NCBI GenBank assembly: GCA_030039775.1
Contig: JASHUX010000057.1
Location: 1 to 8,101 of the forward strand
DNA from: Alphaproteobacteria bacterium
Lineage (GTDB): Bacteria > Pseudomonadota > Alphaproteobacteria > ATCC43930 > CGMCC-115725
Direction: 5' to 3'
DNA length: 8,101 nt
The position numbers and the translations under genes are program-made. Below are positions 1-6,158 of this stretch, in pieces (position 1 is the first letter of the stretch; the number at the start of each line of letters is the position of its first letter). Below the pieces are notes generated by a model. That model was not told the DNA's origin and made no database searches. It saw nothing but the letters and a program-made list of their open reading frames with translations.

Positions 1-534
1 CACCAAGCGTTCGACATCGGGACCGCGGAAATTGAAATGCCACAGTTGCGGACTGTGGATGATTTCCTCCCACGGCCCGATCCCCGGCAGCGGCGCATCC
101 ATCGCGACCCACCGGGTGACGCGCTCGGGAAATTGCGCCGCGAACGCATAGCCGACCATGTTGCCGATATCGTGCGTGACGAGATCTGCCGTCGCGATTT
201 TGAGCTTGTCGATCACGCGTGCGATGTCTCGCGCCTGGGTCTTCTTGTCGTAGCCGTCTTCGGGATGTGACGAGAGCCCCATGCCGCGCAAATCGGGAAC
301 GACGACGGTGCGATCCGGTGACAAGGCTGTCGCTAGCGGCGCCCACATGTCGCCGGTGTCGCCAAACCCGTGAAGCATCACGACGGCGGGACCGCGACCG
401 CCGCTGCGGACATGAATGATAACGCCGCTGCCGGCGACGTTCCGGGTGCGAAAACTTGACGGGAATCGTTGAACCGCGCCACCGGCGCGCCGCGCACCGC
501 TCCTCGGTGACCGCGATTTCATGCGCTCGGCCAT
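1..534 (-). CDS. Alpha/beta hydrolase, epoxide hydrolase / haloalkane dehalogenase type (C-terminus beyond window)
   Basis: The 178 codons seen are the N-terminal part of an alpha/beta-hydrolase-fold enzyme; the rest lies outside the window. Seen: an oxyanion-hole segment LHGFGD (residues 54-59), the strand-turn VVVPDLRGMGLSS (77-89), and the nucleophile elbow THDIGNMVG (120-128), where Asp122 sits in the nucleophile position. An Asp nucleophile is typical of epoxide hydrolases and haloalkane/haloacetate dehalogenases rather than esterases (Ser). The WHFNF segment (165-169) resembles the start of the cap domain in that group. The catalytic His and acid are not in the window. The ATG at 534 is chosen because it follows a purine-rich stretch (AAGGGGACGAAAGG); the ATG at 522 is an alternative with no clear ribosome site. 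The Arg-rich first 25 residues precede the conserved domain and are not a clear signal peptide. A 57-base gap with promoter-like sequence separates it from the metal operon upstream, so it is probably transcribed on its own. Substrate unknown. Confidence 0.85.
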   Translation of the reverse strand, partial: MAERMKSRSPRSGARRAGGAVQRFPSSFRTRNVAGSGVIIHVRSGGRGPAVVMLHGFGDTGDMWAPLATALSPDRTVVVPDLRGMGLSSHPEDGYDKKTQARDIARVIDKLKIATADLVTHDIGNMVGYAFAAQFPERVTRWVAMDAPLPGIGPWEEIIHSPQLWHFNFRGPDVERLV

Positions 535-562
535 GCCTTTCGTCCCCTTGCCGCGATCACCC

Positions 563-585
563 ACTATACGGCAATACGACCGTAC
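563..585 (-). promoter_or_regulatory. Candidate promoter and TetR-type operator of the alpha/beta hydrolase gene
   Basis: The gap between the permease stop and the hydrolase start holds three similar half-sites: ATACG at 566-570, ATACG again at 574-578, and the inverted CGTAC at 581-585. They form a TACG-AC-CGTA dyad (575-584) and a wider TACGG-N8-CCGTA dyad (567-571 / 580-584). On the minus strand a TATAGT hexamer (568-563) is a reasonable -10 element about 30 bases before the start codon. No good -35 hexamer is seen at the usual spacing. Short inverted repeats of this size in front of a catabolic hydrolase are typical of TetR-family operators; the regulator is not in the window. Confidence 0.4.
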
Positions 586-591
586 TTGCGC

Positions 592-1410
592 TCAGTCCGC
601 CGCCAGCGCCACACGATGCTGCCGCCAGGAATGAGTGGCGGCGACGCTCGCAGCATAGGTCACGAAACTCAGGAACGTAATCCAGAAGCTGGGCGGCCAG
701 TCAGTTTCATAGGCCAGCGCGATGCCGAGCCAGGTCTGCGCCAGCGCGAACAGCACCGACAGCGCCAGCGCGACGCGGAACCGGCCGGACAGACGCTGCG
801 CCGCCGCCGCCGGTCCGACCATCAGCGCAAAAACGAGCAGAATACCGACAACCTGCGTCGCCTCCGCCACCGCGAGCGCAACGACAAGCAAGAACAGCAC
901 CGAGACGAGCCGCAACGACACGCCGCGCGCCTCGGCGAGCTCGGGATCGATGGTCGCGAACAAGAGCGGCCGCGAAATCACCGCGAGCGCCGCGAGCGAC
1001 ACGACGGCAAGGCCGAGCAGGCTCCATACCCCGTCCATGCTGACGCCAAGGACATTGCCAAAAAGCAGTGCCGTCGCCTGCGTCGCATACGAGGTGTAAA
1101 AGTGCAGGAACAGCACGCCGAGGCCGAGCGCCAGCGACAGGATGATGCCGACGGCGACATCGCGGCCACGCACACGATCGCCGAGAATGCCCATTGCCAC
1201 GCCGGCACCGGCGGTGAAAACGACCAGGCCCCAGAGCGGCGCGACGCCGATCAGCACTGCGCCGGTGGCGCCGGCGAAGCCGACATGCGAGAGCGCATGG
1301 CCGGCGAAAGCGAGATTGCGCAGCACCAGGAAATAGCCGACCGCGCCGGCGACAACGGCGACAATCGTGCCGGCAAGAAACGCCGCCCGCATAAACTCGT
1401 AATCAAGCAT
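592..1410 (-). CDS. znuB: Zinc/manganese-type ABC transporter permease (ABC-3 family, ZnuB-like)
   Basis: Integral inner-membrane subunit that forms the metal channel of a cluster A-I importer. The 272 residues are a series of about eight hydrophobic segments, the usual size for the family. Family hallmarks are visible: the segment RNLAFAGHALSHVGFAGA near residues 31-48, with its conserved His residues, and the late segment VVGILLVFALMVGPAAAA, corresponding to the conserved 'vGiLLv.al.i.PAA' stretch. The ATG at 1410 overlaps the ATPase stop codon by 8 bases (ATGCTTGA), implying translational coupling. It is the last gene of the operon. Metal specificity cannot be read from the permease; zinc is inferred from the operator in front of the binding-protein gene. 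Confidence 0.93.
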   Translation of the reverse strand: MLDYEFMRAAFLAGTIVAVVAGAVGYFLVLRNLAFAGHALSHVGFAGATGAVLIGVAPLWGLVVFTAGAGVAMGILGDRVRGRDVAVGIILSLALGLGVLFLHFYTSYATQATALLFGNVLGVSMDGVWSLLGLAVVSLAALAVISRPLLFATIDPELAEARGVSLRLVSVLFLLVVALAVAEATQVVGILLVFALMVGPAAAAQRLSGRFRVALALSVLFALAQTWLGIALAYETDWPPSFWITFLSFVTYAASVAATHSWRQHRVALAAD

Positions 1411-2197
1411 GGTCGTGATGGTGATGGCCGTCCATCTCGCCGTGCGCCGAAACGACGACGATACGCCCGCCGACGCGCAAGACCTCGATGGGGGTCCGGT
1501 AAAGGCGGGTCAGCACGTCGCCGGTCATCACCTCGTCGACCGAGCCGATCGCGGCATGGCCGGCCGCGAGGTAGAGCACGCGATCCATCACGCCCAGCAG
1601 CGGGTTGAGTTCATGCGCGGTGAAGAGCACGGTAAGACGGAGCCGCTCCTGCACTTTCTTGACCAGGGCGACCACGCCGGCCTGAAACCGGAGATCGAGG
1701 CTCATCAGCGGCTCGTCGAGCAGCAACAATTTCGGACGACCGAGCAGCGCCTTCGCCAGCAGCAGCCGTTGCAGCTCGCCGCCGGACATCTGCGACAACG
1801 GCCGTTCCGCGAGATCCTTGCCCTCGACCAGCGCCAACAGGTCGTCAATGTCGGCGCGATCCGCGGCGGTGAGCCGCGGCAAGCCCCAACGTTCGCCGCG
1901 CACCGCACCACCGATATAGTCGCGGCCGCGCATCGTCAGATCCGCGAGCGCGGAACGCCGCTGCGGCAGATAGCCGATTGTCCCGCCAGCGACGCCCGGC
2001 GGCCGATCGAACACGCGGATTTGCCCGGCCGACGGCTTGATGAGGCCAAGGATGGCATGCAGCAAGGTGGTCTTGCCCGAACCGTTCGGGCCGAGAATGC
2101 CGATGAACTCGCCCGCGGCGATCTCGGCCTCGACGCCCGACAGAACGGTGCGCTCGCCGCGCGTCAGCGCGACGCCGTGGAGGCCGACCGCACTCAA
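1403..2197 (-). CDS. znuC: Zinc/manganese-type ABC transporter ATPase (ZnuC-like) with His-rich C-terminal tail
   Basis: Cytoplasmic ATPase that powers the metal importer. Numbered from the chosen start (264 aa): Walker A GPNGSGKTT (36-44), Q-loop YLPQ (Q79), signature MSGGELQR (137-144), Walker B LLLLDEP (157-163) and switch His in TAHEL (H195). All catalytic motifs are intact. The C-terminus ends in HGEMDGHHHHDHA, a short His cluster that could bind metal. The start is uncertain. I prefer the TTG at 2197, which overlaps the stop codon of the binding-protein gene (TTGA) and follows AAGG at short spacing. An upstream in-frame TTG at 2251 would add 18 residues that look like read-out of the overlapping gene, not an ABC N-terminus. 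The gene overlaps its neighbours on both sides (4 and 8 bases), so the three importer genes are one transcription and translation unit. Confidence 0.92.
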   Translation of the reverse strand: MSAVGLHGVALTRGERTVLSGVEAEIAAGEFIGILGPNGSGKTTLLHAILGLIKPSAGQIRVFDRPPGVAGGTIGYLPQRRSALADLTMRGRDYIGGAVRGERWGLPRLTAADRADIDDLLALVEGKDLAERPLSQMSGGELQRLLLAKALLGRPKLLLLDEPLMSLDLRFQAGVVALVKKVQERLRLTVLFTAHELNPLLGVMDRVLYLAAGHAAIGSVDEVMTGDVLTRLYRTPIEVLRVGGRIVVVSAHGEMDGHHHHDHA

Positions 2198-3060
2198 TGC
2201 GCCTTGCCGCCCAGCGCCGCGTCGAGTGCCGTCAATTGGCGCATCATCCAATCCTGGTACGTGACACCCGGCGGTTCGGTCTCGCTGACGCCAACCACGG
2301 GAATGCCGTTATCCTTGGCCAAATTCTTCATCCGCGTCGTCAGGGCGTCGGAGGTTTGGTCGTTGTAAATCAGCACCCGCACGCGGTGCGATTTCAAATC
2401 GTTCTCGAATGCGGCGATGTCGGACGCCCCCGGCTCCGTGTCGTTCATCACCGCAAGCTGGAACCGATCGTTGCGCATGGCAAGCCCAATCGCGTCCGCC
2501 ATGTAACCGAATACAGGTTCGGTCGCGGTCACGGCCGTTCCTGCATACGCCTTGCGCAGCGCCGCGATCTTCACCGTGAGCGGCGACAGGGACGCCGTAA
2601 AAGCGGCAAGATTGCGCGTGTAATCGGCACGATGGGCCGGATCGACCTCGCCGAGCTGCGCCGCCAGCGCCGCCGCGAACGCCGGCATGGTCGGCGGGTC
2701 GTACCAGAGGTGCGGATTGTCGCCGGCTTTCTTATGTACGAGCGCCGCAACCTCGATGGTTATACGTCGCGGATTGGGCGAGCCGGCGAGCAGCTTGACC
2801 ATCCAGGGGTCGTAGTCGGCGCCGTTCAGGATGGCGATGCGCCCGTCGGCGATTTGCCGCGCGGTCGAGGGGCTGGCCTCGAACAGATGCGGGTCCTCGT
2901 CGGGGTTGGTCAGAATGCTCGACACCGCGACCGACGCGCCGCCGATCTGTTTCGCCACGTCGCCGTAGAAATTCTCCGCCACGACAACATTGATCGGCGC
3001 GGCGCGCGCCGCGGCGACGCCCAGTCCGAACACGAGCACAACCAGGGACAGAATGCGCAT
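2194..3060 (-). CDS. znuA: Periplasmic metal-binding protein of a zinc/manganese ABC transporter (ZnuA/TroA family)
   Basis: Captures metal in the periplasm and hands it to the ABC permease. The 288 residues start with a Sec signal peptide (hydrophobic 3-18, cleavage likely after ARA20) with no lipobox Cys. Predicted metal ligands by position: His58 (EDPHLFE), His117 (GDNPHLWYDP), Glu181 (TATEPVFGYMADAIGL) and a late acid, Glu262 or Glu260 (SETEPPG). In ZnuA-type zinc proteins the third ligand is His; Glu there is the pattern of manganese proteins such as PsaA and MntC. The His-rich loop common in ZnuA after the first ligand is absent. ATG 3060 is preceded by a strong GGAGG (3066-3070) at 5-base spacing, and directly upstream of that lies a Zur-like operator. 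This is the first gene of the importer operon. The family is certain; zinc as substrate rests on the operator, and manganese is the alternative. Confidence 0.93.
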   Translation of the reverse strand: MRILSLVVLVFGLGVAAARAAPINVVVAENFYGDVAKQIGGASVAVSSILTNPDEDPHLFEASPSTARQIADGRIAILNGADYDPWMVKLLAGSPNPRRITIEVAALVHKKAGDNPHLWYDPPTMPAFAAALAAQLGEVDPAHRADYTRNLAAFTASLSPLTVKIAALRKAYAGTAVTATEPVFGYMADAIGLAMRNDRFQLAVMNDTEPGASDIAAFENDLKSHRVRVLIYNDQTSDALTTRMKNLAKDNGIPVVGVSETEPPGVTYQDWMMRQLTALDAALGGKAH

Positions 3061-3071
3061 CGCCGCCTCCG

Positions 3072-3097
3072 CAATGTTACGTTATAATATAACATTG
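3072..3097. promoter_or_regulatory. Zur-box-like operator in front of the metal importer operon
   Basis: An AT-rich island in GC-rich DNA contains two overlapping perfect dyads. CAATGTTA (3072-3079) pairs with TAACATTG (3090-3097) across 10 bases, and GTTATA (3081-3086) pairs with TATAAC (3088-3093) around one central base. Against the proteobacterial Zur consensus AATGTTATA-N-TATAACATT, the stretch 3078-3096 matches 9 of 9 bases in one arm and 7 of 9 in the other. The extra CAATGTTA on the importer side gives a third half-site. The box ends 2 bases before the Shine-Dalgarno sequence and 11 bases before the start codon of the binding-protein gene. A TTGACG at 3120-3115 on the minus strand could be a -35 element, but no -10 fits at standard spacing. 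Confidence 0.8.
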
Positions 3098-3127
3098 ACG
3101 GGTGTGGACGGCGGCGTCAAGCCGCGG

Positions 3128-4033
3128 CTAGAGGCGGGTCCAGGCGTCGAACATCATCAGGCCGGAAACGCCGACAATGACGACCGACGCGGCAATGGCA
3201 AGGCCGCGCTCGAGGCGGTGCGTTTCCATGCCCGCTTTGTCGATCATTACGAGGAGCGCGCGGCGGCCGAGCACAGTGGCGACGCCGATGGTCGAAATCG
3301 TCACCGCCATGCCGACCGTGAGCACTGCGACCGCGATCACGCCGAGGCCGAAGGCGCGGTTCGCCAGCGCGAACAGCAGAATGATGATGGCGCTGGCGCA
3401 AGGCGTGAGCCCGGTCGCGACGATCAAGCGCGGATCGAGTTGCCCCCGCCGATGATCTTGACCGTCGTGACCGTGGGCGTGTTGATCGTGCCCGTCATGC
3501 GAGTGCAGCCGGCCGGTCGCGGCGCGATGGAACATCCACACACCGAGCGCGACAATCAAGCCGTAGCTGACGAATTCGACCACGGTGCCGCGGTTGAGAA
3601 TCTCGATCTGCTTCGCTTGCAAAACGACGGCGAGGATACCGACCAGGACGACCGCCGACGCGCCCTGAATCACGGAAATAAGGCTGCCCATCAGGATGCC
3701 GCTGGTCCAGCGCGCATGATGCGCCACGAAATAGGACGCGACCACGGACTTGCCGTGGCCCGGACCGATCGCGTGCAGCACGCCATAAAGAAAGGCAAGA
3801 CCAAGGACCAAGATCAGCGCCGCGCGCGAGCCGTGCTCGACATTGCGAAACGCGTCTGCGATCGAGTCATTGAGTTCGTGCTGGCGCTCGGCAAGCCACG
3901 CGACGAAGCCGCCAAGGGCGGGGCTCTCGCTCGCGGCGGGCGGCGGCGACGGTGCGGCCTTGTGGAACGGATCGGCCAAGGCCGGCGCAGCAAAAATGCC
4001 GAGCAGCAACAACACCGCCAGCACGATTTTCAT
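3128..4033 (-). CDS. NicO/RcnA-type nickel/cobalt (divalent metal) membrane transporter
   Basis: A 301-residue membrane protein of the NicO family, which includes the RcnA nickel/cobalt exporter and related putative metal transporters. Seen in order: an N-terminal signal-like hydrophobic stretch (1-20), a Pro/Ala-rich linker, a membrane segment ending in the hallmark HAIGPGHGK (87-95), further membrane segments, a His/Asp-rich cytoplasmic or periplasmic loop with HSHDGHDQHAHGHDGQDH (177-194), then GLTPCAS (208-214), matching the family's conserved 'GL.PCP' element, and a Thr/Ser-containing segment GMAVTISTIG (241-250). ATG 4033 overlaps the DUF1007 stop codon by 4 bases (ATGA), so the two are translationally coupled. 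The gene ends 67 bases before the Zur-regulated importer. The cargo is not determined by sequence: nickel or cobalt by family, zinc by neighbourhood. Direction of transport is also open. Confidence 0.88.
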   Translation of the reverse strand: MKIVLAVLLLLGIFAAPALADPFHKAAPSPPPAASESPALGGFVAWLAERQHELNDSIADAFRNVEHGSRAALILVLGLAFLYGVLHAIGPGHGKSVVASYFVAHHARWTSGILMGSLISVIQGASAVVLVGILAVVLQAKQIEILNRGTVVEFVSYGLIVALGVWMFHRAATGRLHSHDGHDQHAHGHDGQDHRRGQLDPRLIVATGLTPCASAIIILLFALANRAFGLGVIAVAVLTVGMAVTISTIGVATVLGRRALLVMIDKAGMETHRLERGLAIAASVVIVGVSGLMMFDAWTRL

Positions 4034-4653
4034 GCCGACCCCGAAAAACGGCAGCGCGCGATATGCGTTGTCAGCGGCCCGAACGTCGTCGTGTCCTTCG
4101 TGATCGCCGCGGCGGCGCAGACCATTTTCAACGGCGCGCCGTTCTCGACGGCGACCGCGTCGTGTTTGACCAGCTCGTAATCGATGTAGAACTCGGTGTC
4201 GAATGAATCGACGTCGAGCGTATTGACGCCCGGCGCCGGCGCGAGGTCGAGCGGGATCGTAAACCGATACGTCATCTTGCGCCCGTCATACGACGCCGAA
4301 AAATCCGTCGCTTTCGTGATCGGCAGCGCCTTCCCGTTGAAGACGATGTCGGTGAAGAAATGCTCTTCGGCCGCGTCCTGAAACGCTTCTTTGTTCAATT
4401 TGGCGATGTCGGCCGGCGTGAGCGGCCCCGTTGGATGGCTGGTATAGTCCTGGTAGAGCGAGGCGCTGTACATCTCGTCGAAGGTCCAGGCGAGGCGAAC
4501 GCCGACCACCTTGTCGCGCTGGCACAGCACCGTCGCCGAATAGTCGATGAAGACGTGCGGATGGGCGGCGGCAGGAGCCGTCATCGCCGCCAGACAAAGC
4601 GCGGCATAGAACAATCGCAACAAGCTAACGGCTGACGATAATCGGGCAGCCAC
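4030..4653 (-). CDS. DUF1007 family periplasmic protein
   Basis: A 207-residue exported protein of the DUF1007 family, often annotated as an uncharacterised periplasmic component and commonly found beside NicO-type metal transporters. It has a signal peptide (hydrophobic core about 9-24) with cleavage predicted after AAA30. The mature protein would start HPHVFID (31-37), the conserved family opening, putting two His residues at the extreme N-terminus. Other features are Cys44, Cys179 and Cys201 and a Tyr/Asp-rich segment SFDTEFYIDYEL (150-161). The start is GTG 4653, which overlaps the upstream gene by 29 bases. No strong ribosome site precedes it, which fits coupling to the upstream gene; a downstream TTG is possible but would shorten the signal peptide. 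Its likely role, inferred from context and the His pair, is to bind metal in the periplasm for the adjacent NicO protein. Function has not been shown for the family as far as I know. Confidence 0.87.
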   Translation of the reverse strand: MAARLSSAVSLLRLFYAALCLAAMTAPAAAHPHVFIDYSATVLCQRDKVVGVRLAWTFDEMYSASLYQDYTSHPTGPLTPADIAKLNKEAFQDAAEEHFFTDIVFNGKALPITKATDFSASYDGRKMTYRFTIPLDLAPAPGVNTLDVDSFDTEFYIDYELVKHDAVAVENGAPLKMVCAAAAITKDTTTFGPLTTHIARCRFSGSA

Positions 4654-4918
4654 AGATCGGGCACTGTTCCGACAGGGTCGTGAGCGACGGGTTGGCGGCG
4701 AGTTCGGCCATGAGCTGTGCCCGGATGGCGTTATGGTCCGCCGACGACACTTTGCAATGATTGGCGATGGCGATCCCGAGCGGGCTTTGCGCCGGCACGT
4801 CGACCTGCTGCATCGCGGCGCCCGCGGATTTGGTCGCAGCGGCGACGGCGGCGATACCGCCGATCCAAGCCGCCGAATTGAAAATAAGCCGACGCCGCGA
4901 AGATGAAAATTCCGTCAT
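4625..4918 (-). CDS. Small exported protein with twin-arginine leader and CxxCxC motif, unknown function
   Basis: I do not recognise this 97-residue protein. Seen: an N-terminal SSRRRLIF (6-13) followed by a hydrophobic, Ala-rich stretch (14-35), resembling a twin-arginine export signal with cleavage around SAGAA (31-35). The mature part of about 62 residues contains NHCKVSS (53-59, Cys55), His62, a short Ala/Leu helix, and a C-terminal EQCPICGCPI (85-93) with Cys86, Cys89 and Cys91. Tat export would suit a protein that binds its metal or cofactor before crossing the membrane. ATG 4918 is supported by GGAG at 7-base spacing. It overlaps the DUF1007 gene by 29 bases and starts 27 bases after the deacetylase stop, so it is the first gene of the DUF1007-NicO unit or a late gene of a longer transcript. 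A small metal chaperone or periplasmic metal-binding protein is an inference from the Cys motif and neighbours. Confidence 0.75.
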   Translation of the reverse strand: MTEFSSSRRRLIFNSAAWIGGIAAVAAATKSAGAAMQQVDVPAQSPLGIAIANHCKVSSADHNAIRAQLMAELAANPSLTTLSEQCPICGCPIIVSR

Positions 4919-4945
4919 GTCACCACTCCACCGACGGAACGTATG

Positions 4946-6070
4946 TTACCCCATCGCCTGGCGGCGCACCACCGAAGTCAGCGGCACCACGGCGATGCCG
5001 TGCGACTCCGCCCTCGGCAACCACTGCGCCAGCACCTCCAGCGTCGCCGGATGCGGATGGCCGATCGCGATGGCGGTGCCGTGCTTGCGCGCGACCTGCT
5101 CCACCACCGCGAGCTGCCGCGCCACGCCGGCGACGGTCGCCTCGTCGTCGAGAAAGACGTTCCGCTCAGCCGACGGCACATGCATCGCTTCGGCGGTCGC
5201 GGCGCCGACGGTCCGTCCGATGGTCACCGAATCGAGGAACAGCAGGCCGCGCTGCTTTACTTCGCCCATGACGACCGTCATGCCGGGACGATCCTGGGTG
5301 AAGCGGCTGCCCATGTGATTGTTGATGCCGATATAGCCCTCGAGCCGGCCGAGCCCCCAGCGCAAGCGGCTTAGAATCTCGGCGTCGGACAGCCCGACGG
5401 TCAGGGCATTGGGGCCGGGATCGATTTTGCCGTTGATCGGCTGCATCGGCACATGCACCAAGATCTCGTGGCGCGCGGCGCGCACGGCGCTCGACCAATC
5501 GTCGAGATTCGATGCGTACGTCATCAGCGCCAACGTCACGGCGCTGTCGAGCGCGATGGTGCGGCGCGTATATTCGGCAGCGAGGCCGAGATCGTCGATA
5601 ACGATCGCGACGGCCGGCGTCGATCCCGTGTCGACGAACGGGCGCGCGTTGCGCAGCCATGCCGCCTGCCCGATCGGCGCCGCCGGCACAGAAGCGGGGC
5701 CGGCCGCGGACTTAACGACGGGCTGCGGTGCCGGCGTGGGGGCGGCCGCGGTCACCGGCGGGGGCACGCTCGGCGCCCAAATCAACGGGTCGGGCCCGCG
5801 CGCCATCGGCGCATCCGCCGCGGGCGCCGGTTTCGGCAAGGGAAGCGGCGGCTCCATCTGGACCGCCGAAAGATGCACATTGTGCGGCAGCGGCTCTTCT
5901 TCCATCGGCATGACGTGCCCCGCCATGGGAATGCCCATGGCCGGGGCCACGGGGGGCGGCATCAATGTGCCCAGAATCTGCCGTGTCGCCACGCCGCTGC
6001 CAAAACCGCCGGCCGCAATCGCGAGGAGTCCGCGTCGGGTTAACAATCCTGCCAACGGCCGACGGTTCAT
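4946..6070 (-). CDS. Divergent polysaccharide deacetylase family protein (YibQ/DUF610)
   Basis: The 374 residues comprise a catalytic-type domain in the C-terminal 220 or so and a long N-terminal extension. Domain signs: AIVIDDLG (155-162), HVPMQP (206-211), GINNHMGSRFT (248-258), LLFLDS (276-281), NVFLDD (304-309) and AIAIGHPHPATLEVL (333-347). These are the conserved segments of the divergent polysaccharide deacetylase family, related to NodB-type deacetylases of cell-wall or exopolysaccharides; the true substrate is unknown. The N-terminus has LTRRGLLAIAAGGFGSG (10-26), either a membrane anchor or a Tat-like signal, so the domain acts in the periplasm. Residues 37-130 are a Pro/Ala-rich linker with a Met/His-rich patch (45-72). 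ATG 6070 has a good GGAAGAG ribosome site. It is separated from the upstream ABC genes by 88 bases and lies 27 bases before the small CxxCxC gene. It is often found next to cell-division or peptidoglycan genes in alphaproteobacteria, which are not seen here. Confidence 0.9.
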   Translation of the reverse strand: MNRRPLAGLLTRRGLLAIAAGGFGSGVATRQILGTLMPPPVAPAMGIPMAGHVMPMEEEPLPHNVHLSAVQMEPPLPLPKPAPAADAPMARGPDPLIWAPSVPPPVTAAAPTPAPQPVVKSAAGPASVPAAPIGQAAWLRNARPFVDTGSTPAVAIVIDDLGLAAEYTRRTIALDSAVTLALMTYASNLDDWSSAVRAARHEILVHVPMQPINGKIDPGPNALTVGLSDAEILSRLRWGLGRLEGYIGINNHMGSRFTQDRPGMTVVMGEVKQRGLLFLDSVTIGRTVGAATAEAMHVPSAERNVFLDDEATVAGVARQLAVVEQVARKHGTAIAIGHPHPATLEVLAQWLPRAESHGIAVVPLTSVVRRQAMG

Positions 6071-6158
6071 AAATCTCTTCCAAACAAGGACTTGGAGCGA
6101 GCGGTTAAATTGAACTCACACCGCCAAAGATGCAAGCCCGAAAGGAAAAATTGAGCTG
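6071..6158. other. Intergenic gap between the Liv-type genes and the deacetylase gene
   Basis: This 88-base stretch is less GC-rich than its surroundings and contains the deacetylase ribosome site (GGAAGAG on the minus strand). I see no stable hairpin followed by a T-run to end the Liv-type transcript, and no confident -10/-35 pair. A promoter for the deacetylase is likely here, but I cannot place it. Confidence 0.4.

Noticed and set aside
586..1608. Long plus-strand open frame (340 codons) opposite the permease gene
   Set aside because: Its translation is Arg/Gln/Asp-rich low-complexity sequence without domain features. It is the antisense shadow of a clear ABC permease in GC-rich DNA.
1409..2368. 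Long plus-strand open frame (319 codons) opposite the ATPase gene
   Set aside because: It is antisense to intact Walker, signature and switch motifs of the minus-strand ATPase, and has no recognisable domain.
2990..4180. Plus-strand open frame of 396 codons spanning the operator and opposite the NicO gene
   Set aside because: It runs straight through the Zur-like operator and covers parts of three real genes antisense. The composition is Arg/Asp/His-rich and there is no convincing ribosome site.
4936..4950. Possible second Zur site before the 97-aa gene (ATGTTAC half-site at 4943-4949)
   Set aside because: Only one half-site resembles the operator at 3072-3097. The other arm does not pair and the surroundings are not AT-rich, so I cannot claim that the upstream three genes carry their own Zur box.
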